Assembly (NCBI GenBank): GCA_949130495.1
Contig: OX422218.1
Span: 37,193,651-37,257,650 of the forward strand
Direction: 5' to 3'
Length of the DNA stretch: 64,000 nucleotides
Source of the DNA: Sambucus nigra
Lineage: Eukaryota > Streptophyta > Magnoliopsida > Dipsacales > Adoxaceae
Shown: one piece after another, positions 1-10,769 of the stretch
Layout: each line of letters begins with the position of its first letter
Numbering within the stretch: the first letter of the stretch is position 1
Made by a program: the position numbers and the translations under genes
The notes under the pieces: generated by a model
The model's input: only the letters and a program-made list of their open reading frames with translations
Databases searched by the model: none
What the model was told of the DNA's origin: nothing

Positions 1-159
1 TTGTTAAGATTGGGTATTCAAGATAGTTATCGATTTTAGAGTTTTCACGGTGTATTGAAAGTTCCTTTTGACCCCGACCAACATTCACAACAGCCTTCAA
101 CAAGTATGATAGATGTATGAGGGCACGACATAGATCATAATATGTGAGAGGATTTAGTT

Positions 160-1630
160 GATGATGCGTACGGAGTTTATGAAGTAAAGGAGAATGAGGT
201 TACTGATGATGTAGAAGGTTCAAGTGCTCGTGAAGATATCATGATAAAACTTGACGATGACTACCAAAGATTAAAATTTAGGGGGACTCAACCGTTATAC
301 TTTGGTTGTGAGAAATATCAAACAACTTTACATGCCATGGTTGGTTTGCACAGTTGGAAGACGTAGTACGATTTGTCTGGCAATAGCGTGATATAAATTC
401 TGAAATCGGTGAAGGGCTTATTACCCAAGGAGAATACACTTCCAAATAGCTATCCTGTTATGAAGAAAAGTTTGAAAGTTTTGGGAATGAAGTATAAATC
501 GATTCATGCTTGTGTGTATGACTGCATGCTATACCGAACGGAGTATGAAAGTCTCGATCGTTGTCCGGTATGAGATGAACCTAGATATGTCCAATCTACT
601 TGTAAGGAAGGCACAAGCTCAAAAGTCCCTCAAAAAGTATTGAAATATTTTCCCTTTGGGCCTAGATTAAAGCGATTTTTCAAAGTTCTATGGATAGCGG
701 AGGCAATGACTTGGCATGCTAGGGCAAAAGTAGGGGTAATATCATGCGTTATCCTATTAATTCTACATCCTGGAGGAGGACGAATTATGAGTATCCCGAC
801 TTTTCCCGAGAGCAACACGACATTCGTTTAGATATATCAATAGATGGTTTCAATCCATTTGGAAATCTAAGCACCAATCAGAGTTTATGGGCAGTGATCC
901 TTTCCCCACTCAACCTCCCTCCTTCACAGTGTATGAGACCTGAATTTTCTATGATGGCTTTGTTGATACCGGGGCCGAAGGCACCAAGTGATGACATCGA
1001 CGTCTACCTGGCTCCTTTGGTAGAAGAATTAAATGAGTTGTGGGAAGAGGGTGTGCAATCATTTGACTCTTTTAGAAAAGAAGATTTTACACTTAAAGTT
1101 ATGTTGATGTGGGCAATTCATGATTTTTCAGCTTATGGGACATTATCCGGTTGTATAGTACATGGTTATTTGGGGTGTCCTATTTATGGAGAGGAGACCG
1201 AATCTCTTTGTCTATCCTTTAGCTCAAAAAATGTATACCATTACCACAGGAGGTTTTTACCCCTAGCTCATAGTTTCAGATTTGAGAAAGGTTCCAATTT
1301 TTTATTGGGCGGGGCTAAACATAGGCTACCGCCGAGACAACTTTCGGGTTCAAAAATTGAAAGTAAATCTTCTGAATGTGGACCTAATATGCTAGGTAAG
1401 AATCCTAAATTTAAGAATGTCAAGCATAAGAAGACCTCAACTGGGAATGAAACTGAGACAAGAAAGGCATGGTCTAGGAGGTTAATTTTATTTGACTTGC
1501 CTTATTGGAAGATTAACCCAATGCACCATGAATTGGATGTGATGCATGCACAGAAGAACTTCGTTGAACATATTGTGGGCACTTGCCTTGGGGGTGTCAT
1601 TCGATGGATGGAGAAAATGCACGAAAAGAC
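160..1630 (+). pseudogene. CACTA (En/Spm-type) TNP2 transposase fragment, decayed
   Basis: This is the remains of a Transposase_21 (TNP2) protein, the DNA-cutting transposase of plant CACTA elements. Visible family blocks in order are: DDDYQRLKFRGTQPLY near 250-300, LLPKENTLPNSYPVMKKSLK near 418-480, a CPV-stop where the family has CPVC near 563-573, KYFPFGPRLKRFF near 642-680, EYPDFSREQHDIRL near 798-835, DGFNPFGN near 843, LIPGPKAPSDDIDVYL near 965-1012, an RRFLPLAHSFR block near 1250, and LDVMHAQKNF near 1535-1563. The longest open stretch runs from about 744 to 1661, but homology stops near 1630 where block A begins. Earlier parts carry stops (for example the TAG in 364-368 and the TGA at about 570) and a frame change near 740. 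The 5' end lies outside the window. It is non-functional. Family assignment is firm; the exact boundaries are not. Confidence 0.85.
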
Positions 1631-1639
1631 CTTAATAAT

Positions 1640-1716
1640 TAGTGTGCTCCCTAGGAATTGAACCCAGGACCTCAAGCACTAAACCCTATAAATTTACCAC
1701 TAGGCCACTTACGCCA
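1640..1716 (-). repeat. tRNA-derived SINE head (A and B boxes), truncated
   Basis: Read on the minus strand, TGGCCTAGTGGTA matches the RNA polymerase III A box and GGTTCAATTCC matches the B box. They are spaced about 43 bases start to start, as in a tRNA. The T-arm stem around the B box (CTGGG/CCTAG) can still pair, but no acceptor stem or anticodon arm forms, so it is a SINE head rather than a tRNA gene. Only about 25 bases follow the B box before the block A boundary, so the SINE body is missing. The same truncated copy is at 55922-55998. Confidence 0.6.
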
Positions 1717-1761
1717 ACTTATTTAGTTCAATCAAAATAAATATATATACCAATATACCCA

Positions 1762-1890
1762 TCACGGAAAACCTGTGGCAATGATTTTTCCACGAAAGTA
1801 TGGCATTGCTAAAAGGGTTTTGAGAGGTCCCCTATTTTTTTGGAACGATCTCATTTCGTCGCTAATATATGAATTTCTTGTAGTTTGCTT
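1762..1890 (+). repeat. Possible degenerate CACTA 3' terminal region
   Basis: The segment ends ATTTCTTGTAGT, close to the canonical plant CACTA right end TTTCTTGTAGTG. It is preceded by short degenerate motifs built on CAACGA/CGTCGC/GGCATTGC, as CACTA subterminal regions often are. The same stretch recurs at 56042-56170 and, diverged, at about 28575-28697. The final G of the TIR is replaced by T and sequence shared between the copies continues past it, so this is a suggestion only. Confidence 0.3.
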
Positions 1891-1909
1891 ACACAATTTT
1901 TTCCTCCCT

Positions 1910-2669
1910 ATTGAAAAAGAAGAAGAACAGCCCTTCTTCGGAGGCGTACATGCTAGGTACAAGCTATAAAAAAATCATCTATGAAAGATTTAAAAAATCT
2001 AGTAAAAGGACCCTTATAGGGTATAGCTTTGAAGCTGAGTCTAATATCATCATGCACCTCCCTTATAATAGACATTGAACTCATCTTTTCACCTTCAAAG
2101 AAAGATCTATTCCTAGCACACCAAATTTTCCAACAAACTAAGCTTGGAATAATTTTACATAAAACCGATTTGATGTTTTTACCTCGTGTTGAGAGCCACC
2201 AGAAAACGAGTCTAGATCTAAGACATGAATTTGCAACTTTTAGCCCCATTAAATCTTCAAAATGTCTCCATACTGGAATGGCAATTTCTCCATCATTGAA
2301 TAAGTGATCTCGGTTTTCTTCATTGCTTCTCTAGCAACATCGACATTTGGACACTAAAGGAATTTTAATATCTTTCAATTTTTTATCAAGAGGGAGACCA
2401 TTGTGGAGAAGACGCCACATGAAAGTTGATATTTTGGGAACAATATGACAATCCCAAATCATGGATGATGAGAATTGAACGCAGTCCCTTGTCCTAATAA
2501 GATCCCAAGCTACTTTAAAAACAAAACCATTATCCACCCAAGAATGAATAGAGTTGACCACCACACTTGAATTAGGATAATACCAGATTTTTTGCATTCT
2601 TTTCCAAGTAGGACTTGCAGAAGTAATTGAGCCTCTAAAATTTTTGCTAGCCAACTTCTTATATTTTTT
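1910..2669 (-). pseudogene. Non-LTR reverse-transcriptase C-terminal fragment (zf-RVT), insertion in block A only
   Basis: Read on the minus strand, about 2610-2331 encodes SPTWKRMQKI, then WDCHIVPKISTFMWRLLHNG and a cysteine cluster (KCRCC). This is the zf-RVT region found at the C terminus of plant LINE reverse transcriptases. After a stop, a second frame at 2249-1953 continues with the family pattern IIPSLVCWKIWCARNRSFFEG. No catalytic RT domain is present. The two parts lie in different frames with stops between, so it is dead. Blocks B and C have only a short CT-rich stretch (ctctcctctttctt) at this point, so the fragment is either an insertion or a replacement specific to block A. Confidence 0.75.
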
Positions 2670-4790
2670 ACTAACTAAAAAACCCGTACATGAACCATTT
2701 TGGCATACAAGTATTTTCAAGTTGTACAGACAAAGGCGGGTTTACGTCGGATCTGGTGGTTATGGTTTTGTTTTTCGTTTTGGTTTTAATTTTCGGTTGA
2801 GATCGAGGATTCAGTGGGTTCAGGGAGGATCTCTCATGGAACTGACATGCTGAGAATTGTTTAGTGCGTTCAGAGATAAGGGAGATGAAAATGACATGAT
2901 GCCATGTTGAATATCATTCAGAAAGATATCGGATTGCCTAGTACCTCACACATTAATAACTCAAGATTCCAAACATTTTTTAAGGAAGGAGAAATCCACC
3001 AGAACAAAAATACTATAGACACAAGATATAAAATGAACTTTTACATATAAGTTTTGTTGGAAAAGAATTTCCAACGAAAGTTATTTGTTTAAAATCCACC
3101 AAAATATTTGTTTCTTTCATTAACATATGCATATAAGTTTGATTTGTTTATTTGCTATATTACCTTTTTCTCTTTCCTTTGTTATTCACGTGATTTCAAT
3201 TGAATTGTTTATTTTTTTGTTTTTTAAAATTTTGAGATAGCTTTTAATAACAACAATTTTTGGGGCTTGTATCCTTGGTAAGTAATTTTTTAAGGTTAGG
3301 AACACGGTATGTATACCAGATTTCAGGAATGTATAAATACAAGTTTGTAATATACGTGTCTCAAAATTGTGTTAGTCGACCAGAACAATAAATTTTATTT
3401 ATTGAGGACAATTGGGACCAAAATATTAGTTGTATTTTTGCACTGTTAAAATAACAGATCCGGAAAAATATATATATAAATACCTCTATAAGCATATTTT
3501 GAGCCAACATAATACATAGAATTATCATTTGATCTCTAAATTTTAAGAATTGCATATAAGTCCCTAATTTTTATATTCATGTCATTTTGGGCATCGTTTG
3601 AGTGTTAATAATTATTGAAAATTTCACTTTTACCCCTAACTTTATATTTTTTTATCATTTTGACTTCCAATTTAACGTGAATATACAGTAAACTTTACAA
3701 GCACATTTGAATATAATGTATTGCTTGCTTTAGCATAAAAATAGGTCTAAAAAATATTTAAATACAAAAATTATATCTTTGGCCTTATTTGACCCACTTT
3801 TATCCTGATTATTTTTTTCAAAAATATTTAAAATTAACTATTTAACCTTTAAAAGTATCTAACACTGTAAAATGGATCTATTACTCAAACGCTCATAACT
3901 TAGGGACTTTGGAGAAAAATGTGTAATAGTTGACCTTGAAATAATATAAAAACATGCAAAATTGAGGTCTAATCACACCCCCAACTAGCGTATTCCTATT
4001 CTATAGCAATGAAGTGAAATACTAATTGTTTACGCTTATGTGAAAACAAAATAAAATCAAATCAAAATCTAACTCACTGTCGTAGGAATTACGATTGCAT
4101 TTATCGCATGCAACTAGGCTTTAATTGCCTTTGTTGTTCTAGCGGACGAGTTATAGTCTCGTGAGGATTTGCTAGGCATGTACCCACACACTTCTTATGT
4201 CTAGTCATAAGTAGTCGATTAGGGTGTACTTTAGCATTCGAGTTCAGAAAAATATTTATCTTGGTCATTGACATGATAATAATTCTCAACTTTGTTTACA
4301 TTATTCAAGTTATAAATATATGTCAATATTCATCAAATCATGGAGTGTGTGTGTGTGACATTAAAAGAATTATAATTTTTTTTTACTAAACACAACTTCG
4401 ATCTCATTCTGAATGTTATTTTACCTCAACTTCAATATCTAACAAGGTATTCACTCACAAAGAAAACTCTCAGAATTAGGCTTAGTTCAGTCTCCATATG
4501 AGCTATCGGGAGTAATTGTATAAGAGAAAACGATACACGCATAATATTGTTATGAAAAAACAACATTATTTGCTAAAGAAGATCCCATGAATGGAACACA
4601 TCGACTTACTGAGAACATTTGAATTAAACCATAAATTCTCCTAGTAATGTCTCCATTATTTAAATCAAGATATGCTTAGGATCAATAGGGCATTTTTGGG
4701 CTAAATTAAGCTTGCGTTGAGGTTACAAATGAAGAGAATGAATTCAAAGTACTTTAAGAATCATACATCATTAATGAACACGGGGTAGTA
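2670..4790. other. Non-coding interior of block A, left part
   Basis: AT-rich DNA without a supportable gene; every open frame here is short and matches no family I know. It aligns with about 56206-58935 in block B and 28740-31490 in block C. Compared with both, it lacks about 612 bases after the word CTCATGGA near 2838 (present at 56374-56984). A conserved CACCCCCAACTAG word and a GTCTAGTCATA word occur in all three copies, but no function is evident. Confidence 0.6.
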
Positions 4791-4791
4791 C

Positions 4792-4830
<39 letters not shown>

Positions 4831-4860
4831 TGCGCACACACACAAAAAGAGAGAGGGAGG
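4791..4860. repeat. Compound microsatellite (TA)n(CA)n(GA)n
   Basis: Alternating TA, then CA, then GA dinucleotides. The corresponding tract in block B is at 58938-59006. Block C ends in its (TA) tract, exactly where the Helitron-type terminus at 31520 begins. Confidence 0.9.
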
Positions 4861-5260
4861 GAGGAAGGCTAACCCACATCAGACTCTATACATCACACCA
4901 TATATCACCTAATTCTAGGCACTAAGACATATTTTTTTCCGAATTTCTTATTTTATATATTGAAATGAATCTTTCAATAAACACATGTGAAAAATATGAG
5001 GTCAAAATACATTTACTAGCTATTTTTAGAAATTCACAAATTGTGCTAGTGCAAGCACTTTTAAAAAAGTATTTTAAATAATTTTTAGTTGGATTTTTAA
5101 AAATAGCGACAAAATGTTTTTTGTCCTGATTTTTTGAACATGTGTTGATTGGAAGATTAACTCCGCAGATAAAATAAAATAAAAAGTGAATAAAAAAGTT
5201 TTTTAATGCCAACAACTAGGTATGATGTATGAGTGATGTAGGAAGCATGATGTATATGAG

Positions 5261-5363
<103 letters not shown>

Positions 5364-6029
5364 CGCAACAATAATATTTTCTTTACTAGTTCTTTCCCTT
5401 TATTTTTTTTACAATTATTGTTTATATTTTTCTTTACATATCACCTTTCTCTTCTTTTTTACCACCTATTTATAATATAATTCCTTTCATAATAATTACC
5501 AAAGTAAGGGTAAGACTAAATACATCAGGTTTTACTCCAAAGTGGAGTAAGGGTACGGTTACCAGTTTTCGATCGAAAGGATTATAATAAGGATTCAACG
5601 GGTTGATTAAGTGGACATTTCTAATTTTAGTTAGGATAATGCTTAATGGGCTAAGAAGGATAGTAACACCCAAGCAAAATAAGAAGGTGATGATAATAAC
5701 ACCCATGCTTAATGGGAAAATGGGATGTGAAAGAAGGAGTGTGTGATGATAATCACACCCAAGAAAAATGAAAAGTCGTTCTTCATGAATATTGTTAACA
5801 AGGTCAACATCTTATGTGTGAGTGGAGACTAAATCTAACAAAAACCTCATACGTGACCATCTTTTGGATCTTCAACGGTGACATCGCCATAAGGAGTAGC
5901 CAACTCAATAATAAAACGACCTAACCACATGGTTTTTAATTTTTAGGGAACGTGATGAGGACAAGAACTCTATATTAATACTTTTTTACCATCACCACAC
6001 AAAAATATGGGGGTTGTCATTGCAACCTA

Positions 6030-6215
6030 GTCCCGGTCTTGGTTTGTGACTACCTGGTCATTACCTAAAGCTATGACCATAGTGGAAAAACACATGACTG
6101 CTTCCATGATCATAGCGTGTCGTGGCCTTAACTCCAATTGGTCCCGACCATGGATAGTGACCAGGTTGGATCATGACTTTAACTAGTAAGCTGTGCGTGA
6201 CTATCATGGAGGAAA
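6030..6215. repeat. Cluster of short TGAC/GTCA-type motifs, conserved in block B
   Basis: About nine copies of a degenerate word of the form (G/A)TGA(C/T)(C/T)A occur in both orientations within 190 bases: gtgactacc, ggtcatta, tatgaccat, catgactg, catgatcat, ccgaccat, gtgaccagg, catgactt, gtgactatc. Such short bidirectional motif clusters resemble the subterminal transposase-binding regions of CACTA elements. The cluster is retained at about 60116-60300 in block B. Function is inferred from form alone. Confidence 0.35.
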
Positions 6216-6442
6216 AATTTGGCCAAAATTCCCTCCAACTTTCATGACCAACCTTTTTGTTTACAAATCCTTAAACTATTCATCCATTTCACATACACTC
6301 ATTCTCTCTCTCTCTCTCAAATGGCAAAACCCTCTTCCTCTCTCTTTCTCTCTCTGGCTTCCTCTCTCTCACTCTCTTATGTAACATTTTTTCTCTTTAC
6401 GTGTATTTGTGTATGTGTATTTGTGTGTGTATATGTATTGAT

Positions 6443-6445
<3 letters not shown>

Positions 6446-6501
<56 letters not shown>

Positions 6502-6508
6502 CTGTGTG
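6446..6508. repeat. Compound microsatellite (AT)n(GT)n
   Basis: A TA tract followed by a perfect GT tract, with looser GT/AT-rich DNA running on to about 6640. The long GT tract is absent in block B (60518-60552 has only TA), another length difference between the copies. Confidence 0.9.
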
Positions 6509-6639
6509 TGTACATATATATTGTGTATATTTGGGTGTATTAGTGTGTGTATACATATACACGTATATATTTTTATATGTGTATATATAATATTTGTATA
6601 TATTGTGTGTGTGTATATGTGTATATATTTATTTGTGTT

Positions 6640-8750
6640 TATTTTAAACCTATTTTTTCCCCTAAACCCTAATATAGCGAGAAACTATCATAATTATCAA
6701 TTCAAATACAATCCAAAACTCTATATTTAATTTGTCAATTGTTAAACACTAATTAAATGAGAAACTATCCAAATTAAACCCGTACTAAACTCTAAATTAC
6801 CCGTTTGATCGTTTTCTATTAACCCTACTAGAAAGCTGGGATGATGCTATATAGAATATATTCCGAAAACATAATCCAAATGTAGCCAAGACCTTTCTTA
6901 CATTCTTAGGGAGGGAAAAAAAATTCCCCCATTATTGATAAAACTCCATAGAGATAGTATTGTCATCGACTGTGATGTCTCATGACATAGGTACATTAAA
7001 TTAAATCTTTACATAAAGTTGAAGAAGACGGGATTCCGAGTTCATGTGAGGGGCATTTGTATATAAATCATAGATACGTTTCCTCCCAGTTGGATACGTG
7101 CCAAAATTCACAGTTTTTTATAAACTAATTTTGAATGGAGGGAGATCAGACACATTAAACATGTTTTGAAGTCTTAATTTGTAAAGCTCTCTCTCTCTCT
7201 CTCTCTCGGTAGAGAGTTAAAACTTGATTAGTTAGTTATAATTTCATAGTATTATAACTCTTTAGTCTCTTAATAATTTTTATTTTTCTAAACAATATGA
7301 GGAAGGAATGGACGAAAAGTACCAAATGACGAGGTGGTACCCCGATGAGTATCCTTATCTCATTCACACCAATGAGAATTTCATCACCAATTGCGGAGCG
7401 ATTCTCAACTCCGCCATTGGTTTAGTCCACTAATCCATGTACGACTCCAAGTAGGAGTAGAGAACAAACCCCTTTGCTCCAACGCCCCCACCCAGTGCTC
7501 TTGACACCTTTCAATAAAATATGAATAAGCCCATTGGGTTCCACTTCTATGGAATAACCCCACTAGTTGTAAAAATGTCCTCCGAAGATTTAAAGCATAG
7601 TTTTTGCTGCTTGGGAAAATAAATATGGGAGACTGGAGGGTAGAAAAATGGAACCGTATTGATGAAGCCATCAAAGATGACATCTATGACCAAGTCTAAG
7701 AGCATTTTTCATTTCTCAACCGTTGTAAGTAAACGGTTATTTTTGGATTGCTGAATAGTTGAGAATATAATGGAGAACCCTTCGATAGAGACATTTACCG
7801 AAGAGGACATTGCATTCCCACATTTTGGCTCTGAGAGATAGAGTGCCTCTGAATAATGAAATATCGGTTGAATAATTCGAATTATTATTTGGAAAATGAA
7901 GCGAAAGACGGGAAGTTGGTCCAAATTCCTCTAAACGTCCAAATCAAGTCAACTTGTATGTGCATTCCCGACGGGACAAAGAGAATGAATTCCCGTCACA
8001 CTTGACTAGGTGTCTAGAATTAATAGATGTCATTTGCAGTGAGTTATGTTTAAGCCCTTATGATGACATAAAAAATGATGCCGTGACCTGAACTTTGGAA
8101 AGAAGAAAATAGTGAGGATGAGAGTTGTCTGATCACATATCCCAAAAAAAATATTACAACACACTGCACCTACTAGAACTTACTTGGGAGCCTTAACGAG
8201 TGAAATTTGGAAACTCGTGTCCATTTTTACTCGAGGTTTTTAGCCCCTAATGCCTACTCAAGGATTCTCTTACCCTCCTTCTCAAGGTTTCCCTTTCCTA
8301 CTTCTGCATGGCTCCCGTCAGAAATGCCATTATCGTCAACCACTGACGTGACTATGGTGAGGAGTTGCATTTCAATGACCTAAACATTTGTAGGATTATT
8401 GGAATGTGTACACTCATCTCCGTACTTATTGGAAATAAATAACATTTTATATATTTGGATAAGGGTATGGCTCACGTAATGGTTGATTAAAACACAACAG
8501 TTTCAAAGATGTACATGTGTACCTTGACTAGAGAGAAGGGAAAAAATTGAAGCATTATTTAATGGATTTCCAACAATACAAAGAGTAGAATGGGGAGACT
8601 AACAAAATAACAAATAATCATTTATAGGACGTTTAAGAATTTGATATATACGATTATAAGCATCATAAAAGTGACAAGATTTCGTGTATGTGAACCCATT
8701 GTATGAACGAAAAATATGTATCTTTATAAAACATAGAATTGCATTTTCTA
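6640..8750. other. Non-coding interior of block A, right part
   Basis: No open frame is long enough or recognisable. A (CT) tract lies at 7187-7207. A short run reading GDWRVEKWNRIDEAIKDDIY in the plus strand near 7630-7690 looks protein-like, but it is interrupted and I cannot place it in a family. It aligns closely with 60720-63055 in block B. Confidence 0.5.
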
Positions 8751-8754
8751 TAGT

Positions 8755-9570
8755 GTGGAACTTGTCAAGACCATAAGATATGAAAATAGCAAGGTGAAAA
8801 AACTATACCTTATTTTCCAAATAATTACCGTTACCCAATCGCGTAAGGAAACCCCAACGAGTGGACATGGTGATTCATCAACATATATTCCATTGACCGA
8901 CCTAATTGATGATGCTTACGGAGTCCACCACCATCAAAACCACCAACCTATGGATACTGAAAATGTGTATTATGAGCAAGTAGGTGAACAATTTGATGCT
9001 AAGTTACTAGAGATCGCGAATAAATACAGTTGATAGTCGAAGAGACTATACCATATTATAAAAGATTTCGATGAAGATCACTCTGAATTATATGCAATGA
9101 TTGGTTAGAATAATTTGAAGAGTCAATATAGTTTTCATAGAAACAACGTAACAGGAATTCCTAAGTCAATTAAAGATATTCTCCCAAATTAGAACACATT
9201 ACTAGACAATTATCCTAGAATGAAGTTGAGATTGAAGGGTGTGAGAGAAATCCATGACGAAATTTGGCACTCATATGGGTGAAGAGTCCACACTTAAAGC
9301 AATGATGACGTGGGCATGACGGTGTTTGTCTCTCATAAGGACACTGAACCAAGTTAGCTATATAACAATGGTAAGATGAGTTTGTAAACCTGAAGTGTAG
9401 AGATAGGTAGGGTCCGAACGATCCTATTAAAGCGAAGACATGATGCAGACGATCAATAATTTTTAACTCGTCATATTGGAATCATCATCATATAAGGCAT
9501 ATAATTGATGTGTTGCATATAGAGAACAATTTTGCAATTAATCTGGGTGGATCTCACTCCAATGTCTAAT
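8755..9570 (+). pseudogene. CACTA TNP2 transposase N-terminal remnant (block A)
   Basis: The first 279 bases read open with DLIDDAYGVHHHQNHQPMD and EQFDAKLLEIANKYS. This corresponds to the DDAYG region upstream of the TNP2 core, also seen at 150-190 in the first TNP2 fragment. After two stops the frame continues as RLYHIIKDFDEDHSELYAMIG, then PKSIKDILPN-stop-NTLLDNYPRMKLRLK, equivalent to LLPKENTLPNSYPVMKKSLK in the first fragment. Near 9490-9560 it gives HIIDVLHIENNFAINLGGS, the DVMH block. The central catalytic part is deleted. It begins with GTG rather than ATG, so no real start is present. It is non-functional. Confidence 0.7.
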
Positions 9571-9690
9571 GGTGGATAATCTTATTTGTGGGGTTTACAA
9601 ATCCCTAGTATGTATATGATGCAAGATTACTGTGGTTAGCGAAATTTTTATTTGCAAAGGCCCAGGGACTTCCATTTTGTTTTTGGTGTT

Positions 9691-9950
9691 ATTAGATAAA
9701 AATTTTCCATTTCCCATGCTTAATTTTCTAGAATATAATTATTATCTACAAAATGATTGAAGGCCGCTCCCCAAGTAGTGCTTCGGTCGAAGTTAAAGAG
9801 CATATTTTCTGTCATTGCTCAATTAGCTTAGGATTGCATATGTTTTTGGCATACTCCATCGAGGTCATCGATCACAGCAATGACGCATAGCGCTAAAATC
9901 AAGAACAAATGTGATGTGAATAATTTTTCATCCATTCTGGAAAGCTACAT
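9691..9950. other. Junction between block A and the gypsy-like element
   Basis: Block A homology can be followed to about 9690, the window's end in block B. I cannot place the true right boundary. From about 9755 the composition is less AT-rich and leads into the ORF at 9951. No 5' LTR is recognisable here. Confidence 0.4.
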
Positions 9951-10769
9951 ATGGAGTGCCAAGTGAGCTGGAATGAGCTGCCAAATTTCGTCACCAACCT
10001 CTTCCTTCCGAGGGGTTGGTGTAATTTCCTCAATGAGCCCCACGAAGCAGTGTGGGCAGCTGAGGTGCGAGAATTCTATGAATCCCTTGTCCGTACCACA
10101 AATTTTGTTTTGGAGGCATATGTTGACGGCACACACGTTCCGTTATCCTTGGAGATTCTTACCCGAAAACTAGCAAAAAAGGATGTTTCGAGCCCAACCC
10201 AGTTCACCAATCCAAACAATCTCACCACCCTCGACAAAGCCGTTTGCATGTCATGCATAGCACCTGACGAGCTTTGGGGCACCAAAACACTTTTGGTGGG
10301 CGGGATGAGCGACAAGGCGGGCGTGACATTCCAAATCGTATGCGAAAATATCCAGCAAACCTCAAATGATTTCTCTACGTGCCCCTGTCAGGTGACTCTC
10401 GTGTGTCATCTTTTTTACCCCACCACCCCGATCCACTTGGTTCATACCATCTACAAAGACATATTTTTTGCGTCCTTGGACAAAAAGGAGACCGCCCCTC
10501 TCCCTTATTCACGACTCATCACATCCATTCTAGCCGACGCGGGCCTTGCTCCTCCCACCAGGTTTCCTCGCACTCCGATTCCTCTTGGGCAAGGCATCCA
10601 CACCAAAAGTGAGAGGCGATGGGAGATCATCCGAGCAGGGAGGGAGGATGAGGATGACGACGATGATGATGGTGACGAGATGGAGGAGGAAGATGAGGAT
10701 GACGACGATGATGATGGTGATGAGATGGAGGAGGAAGATGAGGATGAGGGTGATTCCAAGGACGAATAA
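9951..10769 (+). CDS. Putative plant transposon protein, gypsy-associated ORF, acidic tail
   Basis: An intact 272-codon ORF with a genuine ATG. Residues about 15-40 (RGWCNFLNEPHE, VREFYESL), about 55-80 (YVDGTHVPLSLEILTRKL) and about 180-200 (LPYSRLITSILADAGL) follow the pattern of the 'putative plant transposon protein' domain (Transposase_32-type) found in plant Ty3/gypsy and related elements. Its function is unknown. The C terminus from about residue 228 is almost all Asp/Glu, built by a tandem 45-bp duplication (10647-10691 and 10692-10736, one base different). It is followed at 11288 by a purine tract and at 12870 by an LTR, which places it in the 3' half of an LTR element. No gag, protease, RT or integrase is visible upstream. 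Domain naming is from memory of the family pattern and would need a profile search. Confidence 0.55.
   Translation: MECQVSWNELPNFVTNLFLPRGWCNFLNEPHEAVWAAEVREFYESLVRTTNFVLEAYVDGTHVPLSLEILTRKLAKKDVSSPTQFTNPNNLTTLDKAVCMSCIAPDELWGTKTLLVGGMSDKAGVTFQIVCENIQQTSNDFSTCPCQVTLVCHLFYPTTPIHLVHTIYKDIFFASLDKKETAPLPYSRLITSILADAGLAPPTRFPRTPIPLGQGIHTKSERRWEIIRAGREDEDDDDDDGDEMEEEDEDDDDDDGDEMEEEDEDEGDSKDE

Noticed and set aside
1640..1716. Functional tRNA gene
   Set aside because: A and B boxes and a T-arm are present, but no acceptor stem or anticodon arm can be drawn, so a SINE head fits better.
6321..6590. Open frame MAKPSSSLFLSLASSLSLSY followed by Cys/Val-rich sequence, resembling a secreted peptide
   Set aside because: The first part comes from a CT-rich tract and the rest from GT/AT microsatellites; the block B copy differs and the Cys/Val run is a repeat translation. 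No intron-exon structure can be supported.
7405..7683. 92-codon minus-strand frame in block A
   Set aside because: The frame is not kept in block B, where a poly-G run interrupts it, and it has no family resemblance.
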